DNA of 64,000 nt, taken from positions 39,721 through 103,720 of the forward strand of contig JADNRX010000198.1 of NCBI GenBank assembly GCA_015501595.1, given 5' to 3'. Under the pieces are notes generated by a model. It did not search any database, was not told where the DNA came from, and saw nothing but the letters and a program-made list of their open reading frames with translations. Below are positions 31,972 to 42,789 of this stretch, piece after piece (the first letter of the stretch is position 1; each line of letters begins with the position of its first letter). Position numbers and translations under genes: made by a program. The DNA comes from Hymenopellis radicata. Lineage: Eukaryota > Basidiomycota > Agaricomycetes > Agaricales > Physalacriaceae.

Positions 31972-33991
31972 ATGCGCCTTGGTCTCTTTGTTCGTTTGGC
32001 ATGCGCTCTGCAGCTCGTTCGGTCCGCGGCGGTTTTCAACTGGCCGGATCCATTGCTGGACAACATCGACAACCACCTCTATGTCAACCATTTCAGCGGC
32101 ATGTCCACTGCGACGTTGGGCTGTGTGGAAAGAGACCTGACCACTGTCGCAGCTCAGTGGCTCCGCCTCGTGAGTCCACTCTTGAACCACTCCGCCTCCT
32201 TGCCCTAAGACTTGTAAAGGCGTTCCATGACTTCGCTACACACAACATAACGGACGGAACTGGGGGTTTGGACGCTTCAATCATATATGAGCTTGGTTCA
32301 GCCCAGGTGAGTCCGACTTTCAACGCTTTTTCATCTTCCTGGAATGACAGAAAATAATTGCCAGAATGTCGGACTTGGACAGCGTAAAACACTCGTTGAC
32401 TACTTGAACGTCCCGACGGAATATACTGGAAGTTCGTAGCCGTTTGTCTCCCATCCGTTTCAGTTTGTTTAATTTGTGCACCTATAGTGGCGGACGTCAT
32501 CGCGATGGGCGCTGTCGCTGCCGTTGTTGGTTGTGGCGGCCCTCCCATCCCATTCAGGGCGGGGCGAATTGACGCTACCAAAGCTGGGCCGGAAACTGTG
32601 CCTGAACCGCAGGAAAGTCTGGAGGAGCACACTGCCGAGTTCAAACGCATGGGCTTCAACGCAACGGACATGATCGCTCTGACTGCCTGCGGTCACTCCC
32701 TTGGTACGCTCAACCACTGAAACCCTGGCCATATCTCATGCTTTACGGCTTATTCCCAGGTGGCGTGCGCCAGATCGACTTTCCAACGATCTTGCCTCCA
32801 GTTGAAGAATCGGTTGGCGTCGCCTTCCAGTCGCCTATTGGATTTAACAACTCAATGTGAGGGTCAACCGCTATTGCTGCATCGTACCATCGCGCTCACA
32901 ATTATTCAGAGTACAAGAATACCTCGATTTCACCACAGTAAATCCCCTCGAAGTCGGCCCAAATATCTCGACTCGCTCCGACTTGCGTATATTCTCCAGT
33001 GACAACAATGCCACAATGAAAAGGTAATTGCGTTATCTCTACCTGCTTACGCACGAAATCATTAATCTTCGTAGGCTCTCCGAGCCTTTGGTTTTCAACC
33101 AAGTGTGCTCAGACTTGATCGCACGCATGATCGACACAGTTCCAAGCAACGTCAAGCTCACAGACGTTGTCGAACCCATCGACTACAAAGTGTCGGACAC
33201 GATGCTGTTCCCTCAAGGTGGTTCTCTCAAATTCCTTGCGACGCTGAGGGTAGCGCATTCACTTTTTTTCACATCGAGTAGAGCTGAGACTTTGGGCCCT
33301 AGATCATCGACAACCGGCCGTTGATATTGTCCTTCCGAGCGCCCAACACGACCGTGACCATGTTCTGGAAGGAGCGGCAAGGAACATTCTGCCCCGAAGC
33401 AGGATGCTCAGTCGAGCTTCTCCAGCTTGACTACCTAACTGCGTCTACCTACGGCTTGGCCAAGGGCTACATCCAGTTCGAGTATTACCGGTTCAACGCG
33501 ACGATACCCCTCGAGAACTCTATCTCGCATTTCTGGTTTGAAGTAGACTTCAGGAACGGTTCTACTCCCTTGATCGTCGACAACCACGGCGCAAACTACA
33601 CCATCGATCAAGACGTTCTTCTGTACGATGCGGGGCGCTCCAAGTTCACTGACGCTGGTACGACTATCGTGGCTGCCGTACGTCTTTGTCTTTCACTTGT
33701 AAATAAATCATCTCGCTCATTTATTTTCGTTGCTGCTAGGTCAAGGACAACTTCCTGCCTGCGACTGTTCATGCCAAAACCACGCTCGCCGGAAATGCCC
33801 TTGCGCCCATCGTTGTGAACACCTCGACCACGACGCACTTCACGCGCGATTTTTCCATTCCCCCGGCAGACGGATACACATTCTACTCGTCGCCGATTTC
33901 GCCCAAGGCTCTCAGCAACACGCTCCATGCCAATGTCGGTGGTAAAGCGTACTCGCTCTACGTCCCTGTTCTTTCCACGCCCGGAGTATAG
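31972..33991 (+). CDS. Secreted haem peroxidase (plant/fungal peroxidase superfamily)
   Basis: Nine exons: 31972-32169, 32220-32306, 32365-32431, 32488-32703, 32760-32856, 32910-33023, 33075-33249, 33303-33677 and 33740-33991, all in phase, about 526 residues. The first 20 or so residues (MRLGLFVRLACALQLVRSAA) form a signal peptide. The distal haem site is RLAFHDFATHN (Arg about 65, His about 69). GTGGLDASI follows, then MADVIAMGAVAAVVGCGGP and the proximal ACGHSLGGV (His about 187). A C-terminal beta-rich extension of over 200 residues is typical of a fungal subgroup distinct from classical lignin or manganese peroxidases. It should oxidise phenolic substrates with H2O2 outside the cell. All splice sites are GT-AG. 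Confidence 0.88.
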
Positions 33992-34967
33992 GTGGCTTGT
34001 TCCACGCCACCTTTCCGTACATCGTACATAGCCGCATTACTTCCCTATGAGCGAATTTTAACGACGATGCGAATATTTGAGCCGTGTACACAGGTAAAAG
34101 TGTTCGCTCAGAAAACTGAATAGTGTCTGGAGCCGTATGAATACGTAGAATATTTCGGCCTCGTTTGCGTGGGATTCGTAGAGCCCACGCACGTCTCCCT
34201 TCATCAAGGACTACTATCTGGCGTGTTGCTCTTGTTCAAGTTGAAAAATTGGCTCATGTATTATGTCTGTGGTCGCGGGGAAACAATCAAGTTTTCAAGG
34301 CGTACAAGAAAAGGGGAAAACAGAGAAGAAAGAGAGGGAGATTTGAAGAATCGCCGAAGATCACGTACCTCAGCAGTAAATGCGGTCAACGCGCGCAGTG
34401 CGCAAATGAAATGCCATATCCAGCAGATTCACACGAATCAAGGGATATCGATTACGGGGCTAAATCCGGAAATGCGATATCCACGAATGAATGTATAGGA
34501 TTCTCGTAACATCTGCCACCACGCTCGCCTTGACGCTCGAGTCTCCGCCTCTCTCTTCTTCTCTCTTCTCCCTTTGATCTTAGCCTCTAAAGCCTCTAGA
34601 CTCCGGAACCTAGCCGTGCCCCGTGATGCAGGCGGGAGGCCAAGTTAGCTAGAATGGCATCAACGTGTACTCAAGTTGAACCGGGAAATGCTGAATTTCT
34701 GGTACTTTCGGTGGCAGTGTCGGAGTTTCGCTGAGTACGCCGTCCTCTTGATGAACCTCAGACGAACCCCTCCTCACGGAGACTGGATCCTGTGAGCACT
34801 AGCCTCATTTTGGGAACTTTGGGAAAATGAACTCAACATTCCCCGTGGACCTCCGCCTTACCGCATTGCGCACAAACTCCAACTCGACTCATCACACTCA
34901 GTGACAGAAGTGCAAATGTTCAATCGTATTGATTCGCCATGATTTCAGTAAGTACAGCTCATTTAAA
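33992..34967. other. Intergenic between convergent 3' ends, no gene seen
   Basis: Includes a purine-rich stretch (about 34290-34350). Overlapping frames there are low-complexity and show no domain. Confidence 0.55.
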
Positions 34968-35967
34968 TTAAAAGATACCTGGGAACATCGCAGACGGAAC
35001 GCGCTTTCTGTAGTCCGCCCACTTGGCGTCGTATTTCGTAGCCATGTAGCTGCTGATCTCGGGGATTCCCCCGAAGAAAAAGATCGCAAATTGGAAGCTG
35101 GCGAGTACCGCGGAAGATACGAGAGAGCCCTGGTGCGGTAGTAGCCGTGTCAGTAGGTAGCAACATGAAAATGGAAGAGGGAGCTGACGGTGGTGAGCGA
35201 GATCCCGACGCGCCACAGGAAGTAGCCGAGGTAGTTTGGATGGCGGACGACGGACCTTGGGACAAAATCAGAAGCGCACTTGGTAGAGGAAAATAGATAA
35301 GACGCACCACAAGCCCGTGTCGTCAATTTTGCCCTTGTTCTTGGGATCTTTCTTGAACTGCTTCCTGCTGTTCTCGGAAATCATCTCCAGCGAAACTCCG
35401 AGCGCGAAGAGGGCGAGCCCGGCCCACTGCTTCCATGCAAGACACTCTGTGAAGCTCCCAAGAACGGGGTTCGTTGATGAGGTGAGTGTGTGGACTGCGA
35501 CGAGAGTGTTGATAACGTTGACGGTGGCGTTGTAGATGACGATCTGGAGAGAGTCGCCCACCCCGCAGTAGTTGCTGCTTGTGAACACGGACCAGTAGGC
35601 CTGTTAACGATTGCTCAATTCCCCTATATGATATTTTGCTAGATGCGGGACGTACGTGACGCATGCCCGCAACGGCGTACATCCCCGTAAGTAGCGTCGG
35701 GATAGGGCCCAGGCCCGCAACGCCGGGCCCAGCAGTCACCAAGACGTTGCTCCCACGCAAGCCGATGGCAGCGAGGGCTTTCACGGCCCACCCCTGCGTA
35801 AACAACGCGTATTGCAGCGGGGCACTAAATAGTCAGACACGGTATAAACATGCAAGTCGACTGTCAACTCACTCGCCGAGACGGCCGAGAGCGAAGATGG
35901 CCGCACCAGGAACGCTAATGTTGGGATTCTGGCGCTGGAACGGGCCTTGCGGTGGTTTCGAGGACAT
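34968..35967 (-). CDS. DUF1295 / steroid-5-alpha-reductase-like membrane enzyme
   Basis: Minus-strand exons 35873-35967, 35656-35824, 35308-35600, 35189-35255 and 34968-35129 give about 261 residues. All introns (48-59 bp) are phase-consistent. It is a hydrophobic, multi-spanning protein. The conserved C-terminal core is present: KGKIDDTGLWSVVRHPNYLG, then YFLWRVG, and later KYDAKWADYRKRVPS and MFPGIF. RHPNY is the hallmark of the DUF1295/ICMT-like fold, which binds a nucleotide or SAM cofactor. The substrate is unknown; reduction of a steroid-like or other lipid double bond is an inference from distant relatives. Confidence 0.85.
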
Positions 35968-35969
35968 CG

Positions 35970-36122
35970 TAAGAAAGCAAAGACAGTCTGCGAACTTTGA
36001 CGGGCAACCGAATGGCAACGCGTAAGCAAGTTAGTCACAATGGAAACCGGTCTTTATAGTTTTCGACCATGTGGAAGAAAGCAAAGACAGTCTGCGAACT
36101 TTGACGGGCAACGGAAGAACGC
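35970..36122. repeat. Pair of about 50-bp direct repeats
   Basis: AAGAAAGCAAAGACAGTCTG through TTTGACGGGCAAC occurs at 35970-36022 and again at 36074-36122. It flanks the start of the DUF1295 gene, so the 5' region was locally duplicated. Confidence 0.8.
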
Positions 36123-36127
36123 GTAAT

Positions 36128-36203
36128 AGCGATTCACATCCACCGAGATCTAATCTTGATACCTATCAAAGATTGCCTCCACGGAGGTATGTAATCGGAG
36201 GGT
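36128..36203. repeat. Short dispersed repeat, copy 2
   Basis: Matches 31480-31560 in the same orientation with small indels. Non-coding. Confidence 0.75.
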
Positions 36204-36498
36204 ATTGCGGCCGCGTAGTAGTCAGGCGCTCCCTGGGCGCTCCGAGGGTTTTTGGCGGTCACAGTGACAATGGAAATCGGTCTTCAGGTTCGGATCGGCG
36301 AGCGTGGAATACTCGTTTTATTCCACCACGACCTTCCGCGCCTCTACAGCGTCCCGTGCATTGGTCGCCAGCGCTCACAAGGTCCCAACACATGAGCCTA
36401 TTGATTGTTCAACCATAACGCGTCCTAGGTAGCATGTGGCGGTCAGCCGCTCTCCCTATAAGGCTGAGTTCTTGCCTTGAAGCCTTTGCCTGACATCA

Positions 36499-37090
36499 AT
36501 GATTCTTCTGTCCGTCCTCGCATTTCTTCCGTACATTTCTGCCCGAGCTCCTTCTGGATCTTGGGATAACTTCAATTATGCACCCGAGACTAGGACTGTG
36601 GCGCCTGTAACGATCTTATTGAGTTCTGGGAACGTCACTGGGATTCCTTCCGCAGAAACGACGAGTCTGACTTTCAGTGCGGAAAACTTGTCTGTCGTAT
36701 TCGACTTTACAAAAGAGGCCAAGTTTTGAAATATTTTCATCACTGTGTCGAATTCACTGTTATCCAGGTCGATGGAGTGATATCCTTCACGGTGACCGAC
36801 GCTTCCGCAGACTCTTCTATTGGCCTTGCCTTCACGGAGCTGAATTCATCAATCCAGAGTTCTCGGATAACTCTTGCACTGTCAATTCCAACCTGATAGA
36901 AAGTCTCCAGCTTCTCGGTGTACCCATCCCGTCGGGAGTGGTGGGGCAAAGCATCGGACATCAGAGATTCCGATATATGACTATGGTCTCGACATCAAAC
37001 GCCTCGGCTACGGTGTCCAATATAACCCTGGAGTTAACGCAACGCCTGGCCTCGATATTCGATGCTTCATTGATGCAGTAATGCTGGCAG
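36499..37090 (+). pseudogene. N-terminal remnant of a GH78-like alpha-L-rhamnosidase
   Basis: MILLSVLAFLPYISA looks like a signal peptide. APSGSWDNFNYAPETRTVAP follows, then NLSVVFDFTKEA, a 50-bp intron, and VDGVISFTVTDAS, the usual N-terminal domain of fungal GH78-type proteins. Near 36837 the frame shifts by one, and EFINPEFSDNS through FRYMTMVSTS continues in another frame. The catalytic (alpha/alpha)6 domain is absent; the sequence passes into a dispersed repeat at about 37140. The family call is from motif memory and is moderate. Confidence 0.5.
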
Positions 37091-37142
37091 CTGAACAAAG
37101 GTATTTACAAATGTGCGAATCCAACCAATGTTCAGTCTCACG

Positions 37143-37490
37143 AAGAGACAAACGTTCCAAAAATTAGGATATAAGACGTCGTCTTTAATCACCAAAGACA
37201 AGCTGCGATGAAGCGGGTTCTCGACGAAATCGAGTCCAAGAGAGTCTCGTATGCCGATGATGAATATTCAACTACGCCTCACCCGGCGTTTAGATGAGGT
37301 ACTGTCCCGGGCCAGTACCCAAGGGCTTGGTAGAGTAAGGCATAGTCGATGTTTCATCTGAAGAGGCCGCAGGAATTGCTCTCATCCCCGCATTCAGAAG
37401 ACTGAACACCCCCCAGCACCGATAACAGGCGTCGACCGGCATCAAGCCCCTTCACAAACCCTCCGACTTTGCAACAGTCATCTTGGGGTT
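37143..37490. repeat. Dispersed repeat, copy 2
   Basis: Same orientation as 26450-26905, with several indels (copy 2 has an extra CAGCACCGATAACAGGCGT around 37415). Non-coding. Confidence 0.8.
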
Positions 37491-37897
37491 AATATGTGAA
37501 CGCTAGTTGCTCTCGCAAAGTTGGACAAGTCCTGTACGAAACGAGGACGCAGCCCTTGACCATGGTGTGAAAGCAAGCGCTCTCGGCAAGTTGCGATTGT
37601 ACCTTGATGGGGTACTGTCTCAAGCCTAAGGCATCAACATTTTTTGTGGAACGTTTGGTATGGCCTCGCACTCTCCTATATCTAGTAGTAGCAGGTGCCA
37701 CGCCGAGGGCGCGCCAATGGTGCAGTGCTAAGCCCGCTAGGCAGGTCAAGGGCTCGAAACCTTGACGGTTAGTATATAGCATAGAGAAGATGAAGACATA
37801 GGCAGAAGTGATAGACATAATATGTTTTGTTTGAAGGGTGTCTGTACCACGCGAGGAAATGCTTTCGCACTGCCTGTATTCGACCAAACGCAACGAC

Positions 37898-38160
37898 TCA
37901 CGCACCCGCGAGTTGCATCCGTATGAGACGACGGTGATCCAGTAGAATTTTCCGGTCGATGAGACCTACAGCCAAGCTTCCCACCACACCACCAATGACA
38001 CTGGGGATAAACCATAGACTGGTCTCGCTGGGGCTCTTTCCTTGGACGGCTTGGAGGTAAAGTGATAGATGGAAGGGCATCGACATTGCTGCTGCGATTT
38101 CAAAGAAGTTGACGAGGTAACTCACGATCAAGGCATCGCGTGACCGTGTTTGCACGAAAC
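37898..38160 (-). pseudogene. Fragment of an MFS transporter (partial copy of the 40.7-42.5 kb gene)
   Basis: ALIVSYLVNFFEIAAAMSMP, FHLSLYLQAVQGKSPSE and IGGVVGSLAVGLI match ALIASYLVNFFGVAAAMSML and its downstream in the intact transporter. The frame breaks after GLIDRKILL (a small deletion and a 1-bp shift), and both ends are cut. It covers about 85 codons of the middle of the protein. Confidence 0.85.
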
Positions 38161-38375
38161 AGTTGCGCAACAATGTCTCTATTGCCCACTGATACCACGC
38201 ATCAGGATGTGTGGTGTATAGCCAGAGCTAGGGACAGTCTCAGGACTTGACAGTAAGAATATGTAGTATCCATCTCGACAGCGATCATTCAAGCTTGAAT
38301 ACCCAATGGATTCTGTGCAAGCGGCATAGTAAGGCAACGCTAACGACAACGAATTGAAACAGACGTCGACGAACC

Positions 38376-38702
38376 TCAACACAGCGGGGAAGCCCCATGA
38401 GCTCTCATCATCCCCTCATAGATCTCCACCATCGCCTTCCACCGAGCCAACTGCTTATTCAACTCCCCCACACGTTCCTCCAATTGCTGGACGTAATCCT
38501 TCTTGCGCTGCCGGCTCCGCTGAGCCGCAAGCCTATTCTGGCTGCGCTTGTTCTCCACCTCTTTCACAAAACGAGGGGGATCGTCATCCGCGTCGAAGAG
38601 TTCGTCCTCGACTTCTAGTAATGGATATGGGTTCCGTGCCAAGTTGCCATGGTAGAGGGTGAGGAATCGTGTATATCCCAAGCGATGAGACGAGGCGGTC
38701 AT
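38376..38702 (-). CDS. Small bZIP transcription factor
   Basis: A single-exon frame of 108 residues. The basic region is NKRSQNRLAAQRSRQRKK, matching the NxxAAxxSR pattern of fungal bZIPs. The zipper follows: YVQQLEERVGELNKQLARWK, then AMVEIYEGMM. The N-terminus is acidic (EVEDELFDADDDPP). It would act as a dimer on DNA in the nucleus. Next to an MFS transporter and an adenylate-forming reductase on the same strand, it is a candidate local regulator. It is short for a bZIP factor, but the domain is complete and there is no frameshift. Confidence 0.75.
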   Translation of the reverse strand: MTASSHRLGYTRFLTLYHGNLARNPYPLLEVEDELFDADDDPPRFVKEVENKRSQNRLAAQRSRQRKKDYVQQLEERVGELNKQLARWKAMVEIYEGMMRAHGASPLC

Positions 38703-40729
38703 ATATATGGTTGACTGGGGATATGCCGGAATGGGAACCCTGTGCTGCAGTGACGGTGGCGCAGTATATATGACTCCCGAGCTGATTCGGATAATACGTA
38801 GTCGGTACGGTTACCGATATAGCGAGTCATTTAGGGTGCTAAGAAAGCAAATTGACATGGGAGCATAACGAGTGAAGAACAGTGTAGGTACTGACCAGTT
38901 GACCAACGCCACAAGTAATCAAGCCGCGACATGGAGAACCTTCTCATTAAGACTTTGCAGCTGCAGAATGCACATAGAACTGACAAAGGGCGGGCCACGC
39001 AGGTCACACAGTACTCAGTACTTCGCAGTCCGATCCGCAAGTAGCATGCTGAGATATCATAGATCCAAGTACAACGACGGCTGATAATGACCGCATGCAC
39101 GCAACGCTACGAAGCACCTGCGGTATCAAATCAGACGTGGCCAACAAGTCCTGTGCCAATACTGCTTTTAGTGTGACTTTCGCGTCCTCGGTGCATGAAA
39201 ACAATGTTATTTTGCCGGCGGCCCCGTGTGTCTGAACAAGAGACTCCCTCAATTCATGGCGGTGAACGCCCCAAGCGCCGGACTCGAACTCGTCTTTCAC
39301 GCAGAAATCTTCAGCTGAATTCGCGGTCCCGAGTGCCTGCACGGCGTGCAATCAATGGTGAACATCTGAACAAGCGGGCCCGGAGCTGTGTAGTTATTTC
39401 AGAACAAGGGCGCCAAAGGTCGATGCCCAAAGCTAAAGAGGGTCTGGCCGTATAATTTTGTCGTCCTGCTGTAACTACGGATCCCCAGAGTGACGTGTTC
39501 GACGAGAAGTGATACGAAGCTTGCTGACCAGGAGGACTCGACCAGTAGAATCCAGGTGTCCGAGTTCGCTGCAGCAGGTCTGTTCGTGTGTAACAGAAGA
39601 ATAAGTGAGGGTGAGAACAGGGAATTGAGCTAACTCGGTCGCTGTCTACGCTTTTTTTTCAGACCATGACGGTTTGCAATGAAGCCTTGATCGCGAACAC
39701 GTGTGCCATCATTCTAATTTCTCACAACCTCTCTATAGCACCGTCATAATAGTGAACGAGTCGTCCAACCATTTGCTACTTTCTCCTCGTTATTGGCAGA
39801 TTGCATAACGTAAATCAGTCTCTTCAACAGATTGCTATCATAGGCTATCTTAATCTCTTACTGTCGTTTTCGACAGTTATAGACGCGATGCTCCTCACCT
39901 AATGGTTCTGGGTCTCCACAACATTCCACAGCACTATTTTTCGACAGCTCTTGATGTGGAAACCTTGGTCTCACACTGTTACTCGCGCCTTCCGGGTCAC
40001 TGCTTCTCTCGGGACTATAGCGCGCCGATGGGCAAGGCGGTGTTTCATACGACAAGCGCACGCACCTCTTTGGCGCTGAACTAGTCGACCTGTTCTCAGT
40101 ACTCGGTTCTCATCTTAGGATAGTTGGTATGTCATTCCGTGTTGTCCGTTCTCGTGTTCTTAGACGCCAGAGCACTGCATAACGATAAACGAGCTCCGTT
40201 CAATACGCATGCAGTACGCTGATAACACTTTTCTTTCCCACTATCTGTCGCGCGAAATTCATCAACGGTGGTGCCTACGCCGATTCTCCCATGTGTATAT
40301 GTTCCGCAACTCAAGTTCCCCTTGACTCCCATTGATGCGTGAACTTGTTTCGTCTCTCGTCAGCTCTCTCGTCCTGCGTCAGGTGATGACTGGGACTCTT
40401 AAGCAGTCGGAGCGTCCTCATCGAACGACATGGACATGAAAGTCATCAGTGGCCAGAGCGCGGCATAGAAGCGCATCTGATGATGCTTCTTGTGGCGCGA
40501 TTGAGCTGGTACCTCCTGTTATGGTGCGCATGTGCATACACTATATAATGGGGCGGGGAACGACGACTCCTCTTCATTCCCTACTCCGATGTCCCTACGC
40601 TTTTGGCTCCCAAACAGGTTGAGCTGAAGTATAGTCAAGTCCGCAAAGCAATCCAGAGCTTAAATCTAAATAACGTGAGTCTCTCCGAAACATTTTTTCT
40701 GCCTTTGTCTATATAATGTAATCTATAAT
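38703..40729. other. 2-kb intergenic, no gene seen
   Basis: Frames at 39004-39351, 39195-39455 and 39858-40084 are basic or low-complexity with no recognisable domain and no splice-supported extension. The left end should hold the bZIP promoter. Confidence 0.5.
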
Positions 40730-42548
40730 TTAGGTGGATTCCTCTGCAGGAGTACCTGGAATGTCTTTGGAGCCACCGAGCGGTTTCTCTTTGATGAACA
40801 AGCTAGCAGCTAACGCACACAACGACATTCCGACTGTGAACCAGAAGCAAGCGTGTATTGCTTGCTCATAGCTGTCCTGCACCGCTGCCCGCATTTCTGC
40901 TGGTAAAGTTGAAATGTACGATAACGAAGACCGCACGTTGCGAATGATCTAGGACACCCACAGATGTCAACTGCTGCACAAAACGCCACAATATTATTCG
41001 TACCTCATCAATGTCAGCATCGCTGTCAGCGAGCCTCTCTCTTAACGCACTTCTCAGAGTGTCCTGAACCAAAGTGCTTCCAATTGAAAGCCCAACTACC
41101 GATCCCAACGAGCGGAAAAGGTAAGACACAGCCGTGGCGATAGCCTGATCTGCGTTCCCAGCGTTCGCGATGAGCGATATCAAGCTCGTCGTTATTCCAG
41201 ACCCATTCCCGACGCTAGCGACGACCAAACCGGTTATGATCAGACCCAGACTCGTACCTACGACACCAGACCAAAGCGCCACGACTAAGGTACCCGCGAA
41301 TTGCATCACGTAGGAGATGACGGTGACCCAGTAGAATTTTCCGGTGGCTTGCATGATGAGACCTCCAGCCAAGCTTCCCACCACACCACCGATGACACAG
41401 GGGATAAGCCACAGACCGGCCTCGCTGGGGCTCTTTCCTTGGACGGCTTGGAGGTAAAGTGAGAGATGGAAGAGCATCGACATTGCTGCTGCGACTCCGA
41501 AGAAGTTGACGAGGTAACTCGCAATCAAGGCTCGGTTGACTATAATCCTCTTCGGCGCAAATGGCTCGCTGGCCCATTCCATCTCGATAGCGCTGAAGAT
41601 CACAAACGCTACACCGGAGAACACGAGTGCGCCTATAGTGGACCGATCCGACCACGAAACGTTGCCCCCGTGTTCCAAACCGTAGAGAAGGAAAAATATT
41701 GTTGTGACGAGCGAGAACGCGCCCGAAAAGTCGACGCGTTTGATCTTCCGCACAAAGTCGACAGAGTCAGAGGTTGGTAGCTTTAGGGCGATGCTGACGG
41801 AAACGATAGCAATCAATGCTACTGGGACCTGAAAGAGAAACGCCCATCGCCAGCCGATGGTATCGGCTAGGATGCCACCTAATGGCGCGCCGATAGAGGA
41901 TCCGGTTGCGAAAACGATGTTGATTATGCCTGGTTCAACATCAGACGCTGCACTTGGACTGGCAAACGAGTTCTACACGTACCCTGCCATGTCCCTCTAT
42001 TCCTCAAGGGAACAATGTCGGACATGATGATGCTCACTACGGTGGACATCCCGCCTCCACCAATTCCTGCTATCGCGCGCGCCAGAATCAATTCGTCCAT
42101 GCTCCGTGCGAGTCCACAAAGTAAACTGCCGACGAGGAATATGCAATAAGCGGTCAACAGACAGGATTTACGACCAAATATGTCACTGAGTTTTCCATAC
42201 AGTGGTCTGTTATGCAACTTAGATTCCGTAAGCTGGTTTGAGAGCATAATAACATACTGAAAACTTGTCAAGGTGAGCATGTAACCAGTTGCAATCCAAC
42301 TGGTTTTCTGAAGTTGCTCCAATTCACTCCCGATGGCAGCGTACGCTTCCATAGGTCAGTATAGACTTTCAACAACATCTATAGCACTCACAAGATACGA
42401 CTATAGTTTGGTCCATAGCTGCCAGGAAGATACCAAAAGTCATCGGAATGACTATGGGCGCCAACGCTTTTGGCTTGCCCTCGTCACCGTTGGCTTCACC
42501 ATTTTCCGCCAAAAGCGGAGACTGCTCGTCGATTTCAGCCGCAGTCAT
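40730..42548 (-). CDS. MFS transporter, DHA2 / vacuolar-basic-amino-acid (Vba) type
   Basis: It starts MTAAEIDEQSPLLAENGE at 42548 and ends PGTPAEEST at 40730. Exons are about 42392-42548, 42258-42345, then from PLYGKLSDIFGRKSCLL to about 41990, a long exon (about 41935-41010) and a last exon (about 40955-40730). All junctions keep phase. Features are MDQTIVVS at helix 1, the DIFGRK loop-2 signature, ARAIAGIGGGGM, GAPLGGILADTIGWRWAFLF and many hydrophobic helices, consistent with 14 spans. Relatives export drugs or metabolites or load basic amino acids into vacuoles. It lies 242 bp downstream of the reductase gene on the same strand, which suggests export of that pathway's product. Confidence 0.88.
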
Positions 42549-42789
42549 CGTCGGGCAAGGGAGAGGAGGACCTGGGGATGAGAAATGCGGGCGGCGAATT
42601 CATGGCTGAGATAGCATAAAGGGTCGCCGTCGGCAGATCATTTGATTAGCATCCGTTGCCGCTCCCCACGCGTTTCGCCGAACGCCGGGGCGTGCACTAA
42701 CACGCAAGAGTTAAAAGGTTGATACATGAGATTACACTGGGGATAGGCTTTCATATAAGTACAACAAGAAGTCCAACTATAGTCCGAAT

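Noticed and set aside
34165..34509. Two overlapping plus-strand frames of about 110 codons
   Set aside because: Purine-rich, Lys/Arg/Glu-biased and without any motif; they lie between convergent gene ends.
37720..37770. tRNA-like T-arm (CAAGG, CTCGAAA, CCTTG)
   Set aside because: The loop is eight bases, and no matching acceptor, D or anticodon arms can be placed on either strand.
39195..39455. Arg-rich 86-codon frame
   Set aside because: Basic low-complexity composition, no splice sites, no domain; probably chance.
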